The notes: generated by a model not told the origin, from the sequence alone. DNA of 64,000 bases from Salinicoccus kekensis (GCF_900220995.1 NZ_OBQF01000003.1:124001-188000); one strand, 5' to 3'; positions 1 to 8,563 are shown, counted from the stretch's first letter. Made by a program: numbers and translations.

Positions 1-1407
1 CAGGGCGATGACCCCGACGATGATGCCGGCAGTCGCGACGATTGCGATGAGCTGCAATGCATTTTTCATACCCAGTTCCAGCGCTTCAAGCACTTTCATG
101 AGTCCCATGCGCGTCTCTTTGGTGAAAAGACTCAAGACGAAACACAGGATGATGCCGGCTGTACCGGCGAACACTATACTATATCCGGCCACCAGAAGGT
201 AGACCAGTACGATGATCGGGATGAAGAGGTATACCTTCTTTACCAGATCTTTGATGTTGGGCAGCAGATGGCGCGGCACGCCTCTCAAGTCTTCCTTCAA
301 AGCCTGGAAATCGACCATGAAATAAACGGAGACGAAGTATAACAGTGCCGGTATGATTGCTGCAATGATGATTTCGGAATATGGTATGCCGGTGATTTCC
401 GCCATGAGGAAGGCACCTGCACCCATGATCGGCGGCAGCAGCTGCCCGCCTGTCGATGCGGTCGCTTCCGTGGCAGCGGCGAACCGCGGCCGGTAGCCGG
501 TCTTCTTCATCAATGGTATGGTCAACGACCCGGTGGCAACGACGTTCCCTGCCGAAGTGCCGTTGATCGAACCCATCAGGGCAGAAGCGAATATGGCGAC
601 TTTGGCCGGGCCGCCGCGCATCCATCCTGCCAGCCTGAAGGCCACATCAATGAAGTACTGGCCCACACCGGACATTTGGAGGAATGCCCCGAATATGATG
701 AAGAGGATGATGTATCTGGAGGATACATCCGTCGTCACCCCGAACACCCCGTCAAGACCATAAATGTAAGTGATGAACCTTTCAAAGGAATACCCGTTGT
801 GATTGAAGATGCCTGGCATATAAGGCCCCAGGAAGGAATACGCGATGAATACACCTGCAAGTATCGGCAGTGTCCATCCGCTTGTCCTTCTCGTGATCTC
901 CAAAACCAGCAGTACACCCACTGTCGCTACAATGACATCCAGTGTGGTCGGTGTGACCCCAAAACGGAATACCAGCGTCGTCAGATTTTCCGCTATGTAG
1001 TATCCGATGAATATTGCAGCTGCTATCAGTATCCAGTCCACTATAGGAATACGATTGGACTCCGTCTTCCATCCCTTATAGAACATCAGGGTCAGTACCG
1101 TGCCGAACACGATATGTGTGCTTCTGAACACCCAGGGGTCTATAGGGTTGAAATTCAGGATATACAAGTGATAAAGGGCGCCGAAAACGGCAATCCCCAT
1201 GAAGAGGTATCTTTTCCATCCTGAAAGATTCCTGGTGTCCTCAGACTTTTCCAGCGCATCTTCAACAATTTCCGTATCCAGTTTACCTTCTTCATCCAGT
1301 TCTGATTCAATGGAAAGTTCATCCTTATAGTCAGGCTGATCTTCCGGTCTGTGGCCTTTATTGCCATCCACTTTTTTTCTGTCATCATCATGAGTATTTC
1401 TGTTCAA
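1..1407 (-). CDS. TRAP transporter fused permease (4TM/12TM), C-terminus beyond window
   Basis: Fused small and large membrane subunits of a TAXI-type TRAP transporter, a secondary, ion-driven importer of organic acids. The frame is open from 1407 to base 1 (469 codons), so the gene is truncated by the window and not broken. About 60 hydrophilic, acidic residues come first, followed by many membrane helices. GSINGTSAGNVVATGS and EATASTGGQLLPPIMGAGAF are the typical signatures of the large subunit. I chose a TTG start (1405-1407) because an AGGGGGG ribosome site lies about seven bases before it and no ATG fits. It is the last visible gene of the catabolic island and directly follows its solute receptor, so it probably imports the acid degraded by that island. 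The substrate is inferred from context only. Confidence 0.85.
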   Translation of the reverse strand, partial: MNRNTHDDDRKKVDGNKGHRPEDQPDYKDELSIESELDEEGKLDTEIVEDALEKSEDTRNLSGWKRYLFMGIAVFGALYHLYILNFNPIDPWVFRSTHIVFGTVLTLMFYKGWKTESNRIPIVDWILIAAAIFIGYYIAENLTTLVFRFGVTPTTLDVIVATVGVLLVLEITRRTSGWTLPILAGVFIAYSFLGPYMPGIFNHNGYSFERFITYIYGLDGVFGVTTDVSSRYIILFIIFGAFLQMSGVGQYFIDVAFRLAGWMRGGPAKVAIFASALMGSINGTSAGNVVATGSLTIPLMKKTGYRPRFAAATEATASTGGQLLPPIMGAGAFLMAEITGIPYSEIIIAAIIPALLYFVSVYFMVDFQALKEDLRGVPRHLLPNIKDLVKKVYLFIPIIVLVYLLVAGYSIVFAGTAGIILCFVLSLFTKETRMGLMKVLEALELGMKNALQLIAIVATAGIIVGVIAL

Positions 1408-1434
1408 GCGCTTTCCCCCCTCATCCCTGCATTA

Positions 1435-1460
1435 ATACAGCCGGTGTCAACCGGCTGTAT
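1435..1460 (-). promoter_or_regulatory. Intergenic stem-loop between TRAP receptor and permease genes
   Basis: A perfect 10-bp inverted repeat (ATACAGCCGG / CCGGCTGTAT) with a 6-base loop lies between the receptor stop and the permease start. No T-run follows on the minus strand, so it is not a classical terminator. Hairpins of this kind often protect upstream mRNA, or partly terminate, so that more binding protein than permease is made. That role is inferred here. Confidence 0.55.
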
Positions 1461-1491
1461 CAATGAACAGAGTCAGCATATAAAAATGGTA

Positions 1492-2553
1492 CTATTCACT
1501 GTCTTCCTCGTCGCTCCACTCTTCAGGATAAACTTCATCAGCAAGTTCTACGCCGATTTCCTCATAGTAGCGGATGGCTCCCGGATGCATCGGATAATCT
1601 GTGTTATTTGTGATGACTTCAGGATCTTCCGCCTCTGAAGCCGAGTTATGGGTGTCGATCATCTGATCGATGTTTTCATGGTACGCTTTCACAAGGTCAT
1701 AGACGAAATCAGAGTTCGCCTCTTTTTGAACTACACCGTAGTTGAACTGGGAAACGGTTTCAATATCTTCGTCCATTGAATCATAAGTACCGCCCGGGAT
1801 GGTGAATTCCTGGAAGTATGGCAGTTCTTCCATCACTGTTGTACGCTGCTCTTCTGTCAGGCCGTAAATGTTGATGTCCGCCTGTGTTTCAGCTTCTACA
1901 ACCGCTGAAATCGGAAGACCTGCAGAGAAGCCGATGTGATCCAGCTGGCCGTCAAGCATCTGTGAAACCATGTCACTTGCACCGGCAGCGACCTGGTCAC
2001 CTGTTTCGATGCCGAGGATATCATAGATTATCGGGTTGTAAGTGCCCGGTGTGCCGCCTGCAGGACCGATTCCAACGCGTTCGCCTTCGTGGTCTTCGAG
2101 GTTTTCAGCACCTGTTGAGGACAATGAGAACCAGTTGAATGGTGTATCATACATCGGGAAAATTACGCGGATATCATTATATTCCTGCTCCGCCCATTCA
2201 CCTTCGCCCGTGTAACCTTCATACAGCGGGCCTTCAGTGACCATCCCGAGCTGAACGTCATCTGCATCCAGCAATTGGATGTTATGCACCGGACCGCCTG
2301 TCACTTCAATGTTTGAAGAAATGTCGAGGTGTTCCTCAAGCAATGTTGAGAGGCCGCCGCCCCAGATGTAATAAGTACCGCCCTGCGAAGCTGTGCCGAC
2401 GGTTACAGTAGATGGATAGTCGTTCTCTTCAAAATCAGCTTCCGCTTCGCCTTCACCGTTGCCTTCCGTGCCTTCGTCCGTACCTCCGTTGCCGCAGGCT
2501 GCCAGAACGACCGCAATAATCATCGTGCTGAGCAATAACCAAAACTTTTTCAT
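1492..2553 (-). CDS. TAXI-family TRAP transporter solute receptor (lipoprotein)
   Basis: Extracytoplasmic receptor of a TRAP transporter, 353 residues. It has a lipoprotein signal with lipobox LAAC (Cys20), then a linker rich in Gly and Glu, then a TAXI/NMT1-like periplasmic-binding fold (TVTVGTASQGGTYYIWGG, GPAGGTPGT). A strong AAGGGGAG site precedes the ATG at 2553. It is followed by the fused permease and preceded by the acyl-CoA dehydrogenase in the same direction, which makes it part of the catabolic island. TAXI receptors bind glutamate, C4-dicarboxylates and other acids. Here I infer a C5 or C4 dicarboxylate such as itaconate or mesaconate, with low certainty. Confidence 0.88.
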   Translation of the reverse strand: MKKFWLLLSTMIIAVVLAACGNGGTDEGTEGNGEGEAEADFEENDYPSTVTVGTASQGGTYYIWGGGLSTLLEEHLDISSNIEVTGGPVHNIQLLDADDVQLGMVTEGPLYEGYTGEGEWAEQEYNDIRVIFPMYDTPFNWFSLSSTGAENLEDHEGERVGIGPAGGTPGTYNPIIYDILGIETGDQVAAGASDMVSQMLDGQLDHIGFSAGLPISAVVEAETQADINIYGLTEEQRTTVMEELPYFQEFTIPGGTYDSMDEDIETVSQFNYGVVQKEANSDFVYDLVKAYHENIDQMIDTHNSASEAEDPEVITNNTDYPMHPGAIRYYEEIGVELADEVYPEEWSDEEDSE

Positions 2554-2586
2554 ATTTAACTCCCCTTTGTTTTTATTTGCATGTAC

Positions 2587-3783
2587 CTAGTATGATCTAG
2601 GCATGCCGAGTACATGCTGTCCGATGTACGAAAGAATCATATTATTATTCACAGGTGCGACCTGGTACATCCTTGTTTCCCTGAACTTGCGTTCGATGTC
2701 ATACTGATCGACGAAGCCGTTCCCACCGTACGTGTTCATGGCGACGTTCGCCGCTTCCCAGCTTGCCTCGCTGGAGATCAGCTTGGCGGTGTTGGCTTCC
2801 TCGCCGCAATTTTCGCCGGTGTCGAATTTCTCTGCAGCTTTATATCTTAAGGCATCGGCAGCCTTGATGGAGGCGTAGGCCCTTGCGATCGGGAACTGGA
2901 CACCCTGGTTCTGTCCGATCTTCCTGTTGAAGACTTCCCTTTCACTCGCATACTCGACCGCATGGTCGATGAAGAAGTAGCCGTCACCGATGCTTTCAGA
3001 AGCAAGGAGTATCCTTTCGGCATTCATGCCGTCCAGGACATATTTGAAGCCGCTGCCGACTTCGCCTATGACACTGTCTTCAGGCACTTTCATGTTTTTA
3101 TACCAGATTTTATTGGTGGCGTAGTTGAACATCGTCCTGACTGATTCGACTTCCAGTGCATTCGGCTGATTCTGCCTGATTTCCCTGAGATCCACCAGGA
3201 ATAAAGTCATCCCCCTTGATTTCTTATCAACTTCCTCAAGCGGTGTGGTTCTGGCCAGGAGAAGGAGGAGATCCGACTGCTTGATGCGGCTTGTCCAGTT
3301 CTTATGGCCGTTGATGACATAGCCGTCATCCGTCTTCTCGGCAAAAGTCTCGATCGCCGTGGTGTTCGAACCTGCTTCGGGTTCCGTTATGGAGAAAGCC
3401 TGCATCCGGATTTCACCGCTTGCGATGCCGGGTAAGTATTTCTCCTTCTGTTCCCTGCTCCCATGCCTCAGAAGAGACCCCATCGTATACATCTGTGCAT
3501 GGCAGGCCGCCGCATGGCCACCCGCCCTATGTATCTCCTCCAGGATGATGGTCGCCTCCGTCAGGCCGTAGCCCTTGCCGCCATATTCTTTCGGGATCAG
3601 CACCGATAAATACCCTGCTTCAGTCAGTGCATCGACGAATTCCTGCGGGTATTTCCTGTCCGGGTCCAGTTCTCTCCAGTATTCATTGCCGAATTTCTCG
3701 CACAGCTCCCGGACTTCCTTGCGCAGCTGCAGACGTTCTTCCTCACTGAGTGTGATTGTTTCCGATTGTAATAAATCGCTCAT
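2587..3783 (-). CDS. Acyl-CoA dehydrogenase family protein
   Basis: Flavoprotein of the acyl-CoA dehydrogenase fold, 398 residues from ATG 3783, with AGGAGG 12 bases upstream. A longer in-frame start exists at 3819 but lies inside the previous gene and lacks a site. The substrate-loop motif FSITEPEAGSN is present. Where medium-chain enzymes carry the C-terminal catalytic Glu (YEGT), this protein reads VAPVNNN. A Glu does occur at residue 256 in NAERI, the position used as base by isovaleryl- and long-chain-CoA dehydrogenases. The itaconate locus of Pseudomonas also contains an acyl-CoA dehydrogenase of unclear role. A branched dicarboxylyl-CoA substrate is plausible but unproven. Confidence 0.85.
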   Translation of the reverse strand: MSDLLQSETITLSEEERLQLRKEVRELCEKFGNEYWRELDPDRKYPQEFVDALTEAGYLSVLIPKEYGGKGYGLTEATIILEEIHRAGGHAAACHAQMYTMGSLLRHGSREQKEKYLPGIASGEIRMQAFSITEPEAGSNTTAIETFAEKTDDGYVINGHKNWTSRIKQSDLLLLLARTTPLEEVDKKSRGMTLFLVDLREIRQNQPNALEVESVRTMFNYATNKIWYKNMKVPEDSVIGEVGSGFKYVLDGMNAERILLASESIGDGYFFIDHAVEYASEREVFNRKIGQNQGVQFPIARAYASIKAADALRYKAAEKFDTGENCGEEANTAKLISSEASWEAANVAMNTYGGNGFVDQYDIERKFRETRMYQVAPVNNNMILSYIGQHVLGMPRSY

Positions 3784-3815
3784 CGTTATCAAATTCCTCC
3801 TGATATTCATATTAG

Positions 3816-4370
3816 TCAATCGTTGCTGAAAGACTGCTGTGAACTTTCATAAAAATCATTTCCTGCACTGTCATTGATCACGATGCAGGGAAAATCCTCG
3901 ACCTCCAGTCTGCGGATGGCTTCGGTGCCGAGATCCTCGTAAGCGACCAGGGTTGAAGCGGTGATCTTCCGGGCGAGCAGTGCACCGGTCCCGCCGATTG
4001 CCACCATATACACCGCATTGTTCTCCTGAATGGCATCGATGACATCCCGGTTGCGGTAACCTTTCCCGATCATCCCTTTCAGACCGTGTGAGAGGAGCGC
4101 CGGTGTATAGGCATCCATCCGGCTGCTCGTCGTCGGTCCCGCAGAACCGATGACTTCGCCCGGCCTCGCCGGTGTCGGGCCGACGTAATATATCACCTGG
4201 CCCTCCAGGTCGACCGGCAGTTCCTCACCGTTTTCCAGCTGTTCGGTCATGCGTTTATGTGCTGCATCCCTTGCCGTATAGATCGTACCGGAGAGCAGGA
4301 CCGTGTCGCCGCTCTTCAGGCTTTCGGCAGCACCGGGTTCAAAAGGTACTCTGATGCGTTTCTCGGACAT
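3816..4370 (-). CDS. Class I fumarate hydratase / mesaconase beta subunit
   Basis: C-terminal half of an iron-sulfur class I hydratase (fumarase / L-tartrate dehydratase / mesaconase family), 184 residues. The family core VIYYVGPTPARPGEVIGSAG and the SSRMDAYTPALL segment are clear. The alpha subunit lies just upstream (10-base gap) and supplies the cluster. The acyl-CoA dehydrogenase follows. Class I enzymes of this type hydrate fumarate to malate, and several also hydrate mesaconate to (S)-citramalate. Inside an operon with a CoA transferase and a CitE-like lyase, the mesaconase role is attractive. Sequence alone cannot separate the two. Confidence 0.87.
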   Translation of the reverse strand: MSEKRIRVPFEPGAAESLKSGDTVLLSGTIYTARDAAHKRMTEQLENGEELPVDLEGQVIYYVGPTPARPGEVIGSAGPTTSSRMDAYTPALLSHGLKGMIGKGYRNRDVIDAIQENNAVYMVAIGGTGALLARKITASTLVAYEDLGTEAIRRLEVEDFPCIVINDSAGNDFYESSQQSFSND

Positions 4371-4380
4371 AAGGACCTCC

Positions 4381-5223
4381 TTAAATGACGAAATGTTTGT
4401 GCCGGCTTGCGTGGCAGTTCAAGTTGACTGCAACAGGAAGGGCTGCAATATGGCAGGGGGCGGTCTCCACTTTGATGTCCAGTGCGGTGGTGTCACCGCC
4501 GAGCCCCTGCGGGCCGATGCCGAGCTGGTTGACGGCTTCATGCAGTTCCATTTCGAGCGCCGCGATGTCCTCATCCGGATGCCTTTCGCCTACAGGCCTG
4601 AACAACGACTTTTTCGCAAGATAAGGGGCCACTTCAAAGTTGCCGCCGATGCCTATCCCGACGACCAGCGGCGGGCATGCATTCGGCCCGGCTTCCTTAA
4701 CCGTCGTCATGATGAAATCCTTCACCCCGTCCAATCCTGCCGAGGGCGTGAGCATCTTCATCGCGCTCATATTTTCCGCCCCGCCGCCTTTGGCGGACAT
4801 CTGGACGTCGAGGGTGTCGCCTTCGACCAGTTCGATATGGATGACTGCCGGTGTATTGTCACCGGTGTTCTTGCGTGTAATCGGATCATCCACGATCGAA
4901 TACCTCAAATACCCCTCATCATAGCCTTTCCTCACGCCTTCATTGATTGCATCCTCAAGTCTGCCGCCGGTGATATGGCAGTCCTGGCCGAGTTTTACGA
5001 GGAACACGGATACTCCTGTATCCTGGCACATCGGCACGCGGTTTGAAGTGGCGATGTCCGCATTCTCGATCAGCTGATTCAGGATGCTTTTGCCTGCTGC
5101 GGAAGTTTCGGTTTTCACGGATTCCTTAAAGGCGTTGACGACGTCTTCACCGAGGTCGAAGTTCGCTTCCTGGCAGATCCTCGAAACTTCATCGACGATT
5201 TCCGTATACTGGATCACTTTCAT
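4381..5223 (-). CDS. Class I fumarate hydratase / mesaconase alpha subunit
   Basis: Iron-sulfur subunit of a class I fumarase, 280 residues from ATG 5223. Three Cys expected to bind the [4Fe-4S] cluster are at about 66 (VPMCQDTG), 183 (NACPP) and 270 (LNCHASRH). The GGGAENMS and GIGGN segments are typical. An upstream in-frame start at 5298 is rejected because it overlaps the MaoC gene. It is transcribed with the beta subunit as separate halves of the single-chain FumA-type enzyme. It catalyses reversible hydration of fumarate or a methylated analogue such as mesaconate. The gene context (CoA transferase, MaoC, CitE-like) favours C5-dicarboxylate use. Confidence 0.88.
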   Translation of the reverse strand: MKVIQYTEIVDEVSRICQEANFDLGEDVVNAFKESVKTETSAAGKSILNQLIENADIATSNRVPMCQDTGVSVFLVKLGQDCHITGGRLEDAINEGVRKGYDEGYLRYSIVDDPITRKNTGDNTPAVIHIELVEGDTLDVQMSAKGGGAENMSAMKMLTPSAGLDGVKDFIMTTVKEAGPNACPPLVVGIGIGGNFEVAPYLAKKSLFRPVGERHPDEDIAALEMELHEAVNQLGIGPQGLGGDTTALDIKVETAPCHIAALPVAVNLNCHASRHKHFVI

Positions 5224-5239
5224 AAACCTGCCTCCATCA

Positions 5240-5761
5240 TTACTGTTTTTGCTGTTTGAGCACTTCTTCCAGTAATTCGTTCTGCTGGTTCGGTGCATGT
5301 GACTTCTTATAGACCATCATCGTCCTGTCGAAGGAGATGACCACCTCCGCGCGCTGGTTGTAACCGTATGTCTTTACATTGACGATGCCGACATTCGGCC
5401 GGGATTTTGATTCGCGCAGCCCGGTCACTTCCGAATATGAATAAATCGTATCCCCTTCAAATACCGGTTTGGGAAGCTTGATGTTGTCCCAGCCGAGGTT
5501 CGCCATGGCATTTTGTGAAATGTCGGTGACGGACTGGCCCGTGACCAGGGCAAGCGTGAATGTCGAATCGACGAGCGGCTTGCCGAACTCCGTCTTTTCC
5601 GAGTAGTAATCATCAAAGTGGATCGGGTTTGTGTTCTGCGTCAAAAGTGTCATGTATATATTGTCGGTTTTCGTCACCGTTCTCCCCAGCGGATGCGGGT
5701 AGATGTCCCCTTCCTTGAAATCTTCATAGTAACGGCCTGTCCAGCCTTCCTGTACACTCAT
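5240..5761 (-). CDS. MaoC-family dehydratase, candidate itaconyl/mesaconyl-CoA hydratase
   Basis: Single hot-dog-fold hydratase of 173 residues, starting at ATG 5761. The MaoC active-site region is recognisable as QNTNPIHFDD with FGKPLVDS after it, but the usual catalytic Asp of the D-x-N-P-x-H motif is Asn43 here; His48 is kept. Hydratases acting on C5-dicarboxylyl-CoA esters belong to this superfamily. In the itaconate pathway, a MaoC-type Ich converts itaconyl-CoA to citramalyl-CoA. The gene sits between the CaiB CoA transferase and the fumarase alpha subunit with gaps of about 16-25 bases, so co-transcription is very likely. The exact substrate is inferred. Confidence 0.82.
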   Translation of the reverse strand: MSVQEGWTGRYYEDFKEGDIYPHPLGRTVTKTDNIYMTLLTQNTNPIHFDDYYSEKTEFGKPLVDSTFTLALVTGQSVTDISQNAMANLGWDNIKLPKPVFEGDTIYSYSEVTGLRESKSRPNVGIVNVKTYGYNQRAEVVISFDRTMMVYKKSHAPNQQNELLEEVLKQQKQ

Positions 5762-5786
5762 TGAAATGCCTCCTGATTGTTTTGAT

Positions 5787-6935
5787 TTAAGGTTTCGATG
5801 ATACGCCCAATTCTTCAAGTATCTTCTCTGTATGTTCGCCGAGGGCCGGTACATCCTTCATCACAGGGTCGAAGTCCTTTGAAGTCACCGGCGGGAGCAG
5901 TGATGCGATATTGCCTCCCGGTGTGCCGATCTCCCTCCAGCGGTCTCTTGCCTTCAGTTGTGGATGATTGAAGAAATCTTTCATGGTATTCAATCTGGCA
6001 TTCGCGATTTTAGCTTCCTCGACCCTCTCGATCACGACATCCGAGGTCAGTTCTGAAAATGCTTCTTCTATGATGGCCTTGAGCTCTTTCCTGTTTTCGG
6101 AACGCAGGTAATTCGCATTGAAGCGGTCATCCTGAGCGAGTGATTCATCATTCAGCACTTCCCTGCAGAATTGTGCCCATTCCCTTTCATTCTGAAGTCC
6201 GATGAAGACGGTTTTGCCGTCACCGCACTCAAACGGCCCGTAAGGGTAGATGGTGGAATGGCTCGCGCCTGTGCGGTCGGGTTCCTTGCCGCCGTATTGT
6301 GCGTAATATGCCGGGTAGCCCATCCACTCACCGAGCGCTTCGAGCATTGAGACTTCAAGCACTGTGCCTCTGCCGGTCTTCATGCGGTTCATCAGCGCGG
6401 TGAGTATGCCTGTATATGCATACATTCCTGCAGCGATATCCGCAATGGATATACCTGCTTTGGACGGTTCGTCTTCAGTGCCTGTGACCGATACGAGGCC
6501 GGCTTCGCACTGGACCAGCAGATCGTAGGCCTTCTTCTGTTCATAGGGACCGCCCTTGCCGTAGCCTGATAAACTGCAGACGATCAATTCCGGATGTTTT
6601 TCAACCATTTCCTCAGGCACGAAACCCATGCGTTCAATCGCACCGGGCGCCAGGTTTTGTACGAATACATCCGCCTTTTCAAGCAGTTTGGAAAGGACTT
6701 CCTTATCATCTTCGTCTTTAAGATTTAAAGTGATGGATTCCTTGGAACGGTTCGTCCATACGAAATGGCTCGACATGCCGTTGACCGTCGTGTCATAACC
6801 TCTCGCAAAATCCCCGACGCCCGGCCTTTCAACTTTGATCACCCTCGCACCGAGATCTGCGAGCTGCCGTGTCGCAAAAGGGACGGCGATGGCCTGTTCC
6901 AAAGAGACGACTGTAACACCTTCCAGTGGTAACAT
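5787..6935 (-). CDS. CaiB/BaiF family III CoA transferase, candidate itaconate/mesaconate CoA transferase
   Basis: Class III CoA transferase of 382 residues. ATG 6935 follows AGGAGG at good spacing. N-terminal motif GVTVVSLEQAIAVPFATRQL and the core SIADIAAGMYA place the catalytic Asp at residue 166, close to Asp169 of formyl-CoA transferase. Such enzymes form the acyl-CoA through a covalent aspartyl anhydride and move CoA from, for example, succinyl-CoA to the free acid. Flanking MaoC and CitE-like genes suggest activation of itaconate, mesaconate or citramalate. Known homologous trios are Ict-Ich-Ccl and the mesaconyl-CoA branch of the 3-hydroxypropionate cycle. The assignment to a particular acid is inference. 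Confidence 0.86.
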   Translation of the reverse strand: MLPLEGVTVVSLEQAIAVPFATRQLADLGARVIKVERPGVGDFARGYDTTVNGMSSHFVWTNRSKESITLNLKDEDDKEVLSKLLEKADVFVQNLAPGAIERMGFVPEEMVEKHPELIVCSLSGYGKGGPYEQKKAYDLLVQCEAGLVSVTGTEDEPSKAGISIADIAAGMYAYTGILTALMNRMKTGRGTVLEVSMLEALGEWMGYPAYYAQYGGKEPDRTGASHSTIYPYGPFECGDGKTVFIGLQNEREWAQFCREVLNDESLAQDDRFNANYLRSENRKELKAIIEEAFSELTSDVVIERVEEAKIANARLNTMKDFFNHPQLKARDRWREIGTPGGNIASLLPPVTSKDFDPVMKDVPALGEHTEKILEELGVSSKP

Positions 6936-6962
6936 TGAATTCCTCCTATATAAATAAACCGC

Positions 6963-7805
6963 TTACATTTTTAATAAATTTTTTGCCCGCTCGTAAACAG
7001 GCGGGTCGATCATCTTACCTTCCACTTCGATGGCACCTTCACCATCATTTGAAGAGGATTCAAAGGCATCGATGATCTTTTCAGCTTCTTCGACTTCCGA
7101 TGGTGTCGGCGCATAGACTTCGTTGACTGCCTCGATCTGTTTCGGGTGGATGACGAGACGGCCCTGGAAACCGAGCGCCCGGCTTACAGCGGATGCTTCC
7201 CTCAAGCCTTCCGCGTCTTTAAAGTCGGTGAACACGGAATCGACCGGCTGGCTGATGCCTGCAGCACTCGATGCAGCAACAAGTGTCGACCGTGCATGAA
7301 GTAGTGCCTGATTGCCGTCACCCGGTATGCTGACATCGAGCATATAATCTTCGGCACCGAATGCCATCGCTTCCACCCTTGGTGATGATGAAGCGATCTC
7401 CATGGCATTCATCATGCCTTTGCCGGTTTCTATCAAAGGTACGATTTTAATATCATTTGTCTTCAAATTATTTTGTTTTTCAAATGTGGTGAGCAGATAA
7501 TCCAATATTTTTATATCATCGGATTCAGCGGCCTTCGGCAGGATGATGCCATCCAAGTCCTCACCGGCCAGTTCCCTCACATCATCAATGAAATAAATGC
7601 TGTGAACTTCGTTCACTCTCACATACTTTTTTGAATGGATATCGGGGTTGTTCAACCATGGCCTGATTTTTTCCCTGGCTGCCGCCTTCTCTGCCTGGAC
7701 CACACTGTCTTCCAGGTCGAATATGATGATATCGGCCTTCAGCTCTGTTGACTTGGCCAGGAATTTATCTTTGCTGCCCGGTATGAAAAACCAGCTTTTG
7801 TCCAT
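6963..7805 (-). CDS. HpcH/HpaI-CitE family lyase, candidate citramalyl-CoA lyase
   Basis: TIM-barrel lyase of the CitE/HpcH family, 280 residues. Visible family features are FIPGSKDKF near the N-terminus, the metal and substrate region VPLIETGKGMMNA, FGAEDYMLD, and the C-terminal IHPKQIEAVNE. ATG 7805 follows AGGTGA. CitE-like stand-alone proteins cleave acyl-CoA thioesters such as citramalyl-CoA (to pyruvate and acetyl-CoA) or malyl-CoA. It is the first gene of the main catabolic operon, with its own promoter and operator just upstream. Citramalyl-CoA lyase is the best guess; malyl-CoA lyase or a related activity is possible. Confidence 0.84.
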   Translation of the reverse strand: MDKSWFFIPGSKDKFLAKSTELKADIIIFDLEDSVVQAEKAAAREKIRPWLNNPDIHSKKYVRVNEVHSIYFIDDVRELAGEDLDGIILPKAAESDDIKILDYLLTTFEKQNNLKTNDIKIVPLIETGKGMMNAMEIASSSPRVEAMAFGAEDYMLDVSIPGDGNQALLHARSTLVAASSAAGISQPVDSVFTDFKDAEGLREASAVSRALGFQGRLVIHPKQIEAVNEVYAPTPSEVEEAEKIIDAFESSSNDGEGAIEVEGKMIDPPVYERAKNLLKM

Positions 7806-7843
7806 ATATCTTCACCTAAACCCTTCTCAATTCAGGATATTGT

Positions 7844-7859
7844 AGATTGGATACAATCT
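7844..7859. promoter_or_regulatory. Candidate GntR operator 1 (upstream of CitE-like gene)
   Basis: A perfect 6-bp inverted repeat AGATTG-GATA-CAATCT lies directly downstream of the -10 box of the lyase promoter, at the expected transcription start. The same core, ATTG-GATA-CAAT, occurs at the PrpD promoter (10002-10015). It matches the short AT-rich palindromes bound by FadR-type GntR proteins. The GntR gene between the two sites is the obvious candidate ligand. Confidence 0.6.
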
Positions 7860-7860
7860 C

Positions 7861-7889
7861 AGTGTAAAAGAATTCCGTTTGTTTGTAAA
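7861..7889 (-). promoter_or_regulatory. Sigma-A-type promoter of the catabolic operon
   Basis: On the minus strand, TTTACA (7884-7889) and TACACT (7861-7866) are separated by exactly 17 bases. The promoter fires toward the CitE-like gene at 7805 and presumably drives the operon down to the TRAP genes. Operator 1 overlaps the predicted start point, a repressing geometry. Confidence 0.6.
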
Positions 7890-7915
7890 CAGAATTTTTA
7901 GAATTTATATAATTT

Positions 7916-8563
7916 TTACTTATCAAGGTTCAAAAGTGGAATCAAGTCTTCGTGGGTCCTCTTGATATGAGAAGCATATTCCGCACATGCATCTTCTATA
8001 TCATTCGCTTTGATTGCACTCAGGATTCTCGCGTGTTCCTCATTTGATTTCTCAATCTGATCCGGGATGACATAAGGTGTGTCCTTTGCGATGCCGTGTG
8101 AAACTCTGGCCATCAGTCCGTGGAGCCTCTTGCTCTTCGACCCTGACAGCGAGAGATTATGAAACCGGTTGTTCAAGTCCACATAAGTTTCGATCTCCGT
8201 CGTTTCAAGCATCGTCTCATGGAGGCTCTCAAGCTCGGTCAAATCCTCAGATCCGAGGTTCGGTATGCTGCGCTCGAGAGTGAAAGGCTCGAGTATCGTG
8301 CGCAGTTCGTATATTTCATCGATGTCTTCGATCGTCAAAGAATTCACGATCGCCCCCTTATGCGGCTCCAGGGTCACCAGCCCTTCAAGCTCCAAAGTTT
8401 TCAGAGCTTCCCTGACAGGCATCCTGCTGACACCCAGCTGTTCGGCAATATCCGCCTGGACGAGCCTTTCTTCCGGCTTCAGGTCTCCTTTTAAGATTGC
8501 CTGCCTCAATATGGTCGTTACCGAGTTAGGGAGTACTTCCCTTGTAACACTCTTCAATTTCAT
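7916..8563 (-). CDS. GntR-family regulator (FadR/FCD subfamily)
   Basis: Transcription factor of 215 residues with an N-terminal winged helix (ADIAEQLGVSRMPVREALKTL) and a C-terminal all-helical FCD effector domain (RTILEPFTLE through HARILSAIKAND). I start it at ATG 8563, since AAAGGATG gives normal spacing; an ATG at 8572 would sit on the ribosome site. It lies 50 bases after the PrpD-like gene and just before the promoter of the catabolic operon. FCD proteins usually bind organic acids and release DNA when induced. Two matching palindromes at 7844 and 10002 suggest it represses both transcripts, including its own. The inducer is probably the imported acid or a CoA ester. Confidence 0.9.
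   Translation of the reverse strand: MKLKSVTREVLPNSVTTILRQAILKGDLKPEERLVQADIAEQLGVSRMPVREALKTLELEGLVTLEPHKGAIVNSLTIEDIDEIYELRTILEPFTLERSIPNLGSEDLTELESLHETMLETTEIETYVDLNNRFHNLSLSGSKSKRLHGLMARVSHGIAKDTPYVIPDQIEKSNEEHARILSAIKANDIEDACAEYASHIKRTHEDLIPLLNLDK

Noticed and set aside
1-1407. Broken TRAP permease pseudogene
   Set aside because: Short frames in other phases suggested decay, but one frame is open from the TTG at 1407 to the window edge with normal membrane-protein sequence. It is only truncated by the window.
4303-5046. Long plus-strand frame opposite the fumarase genes
   Set aside because: It is a shadow of the minus-strand fumarase genes, with no ribosome site and no recognisable protein family.
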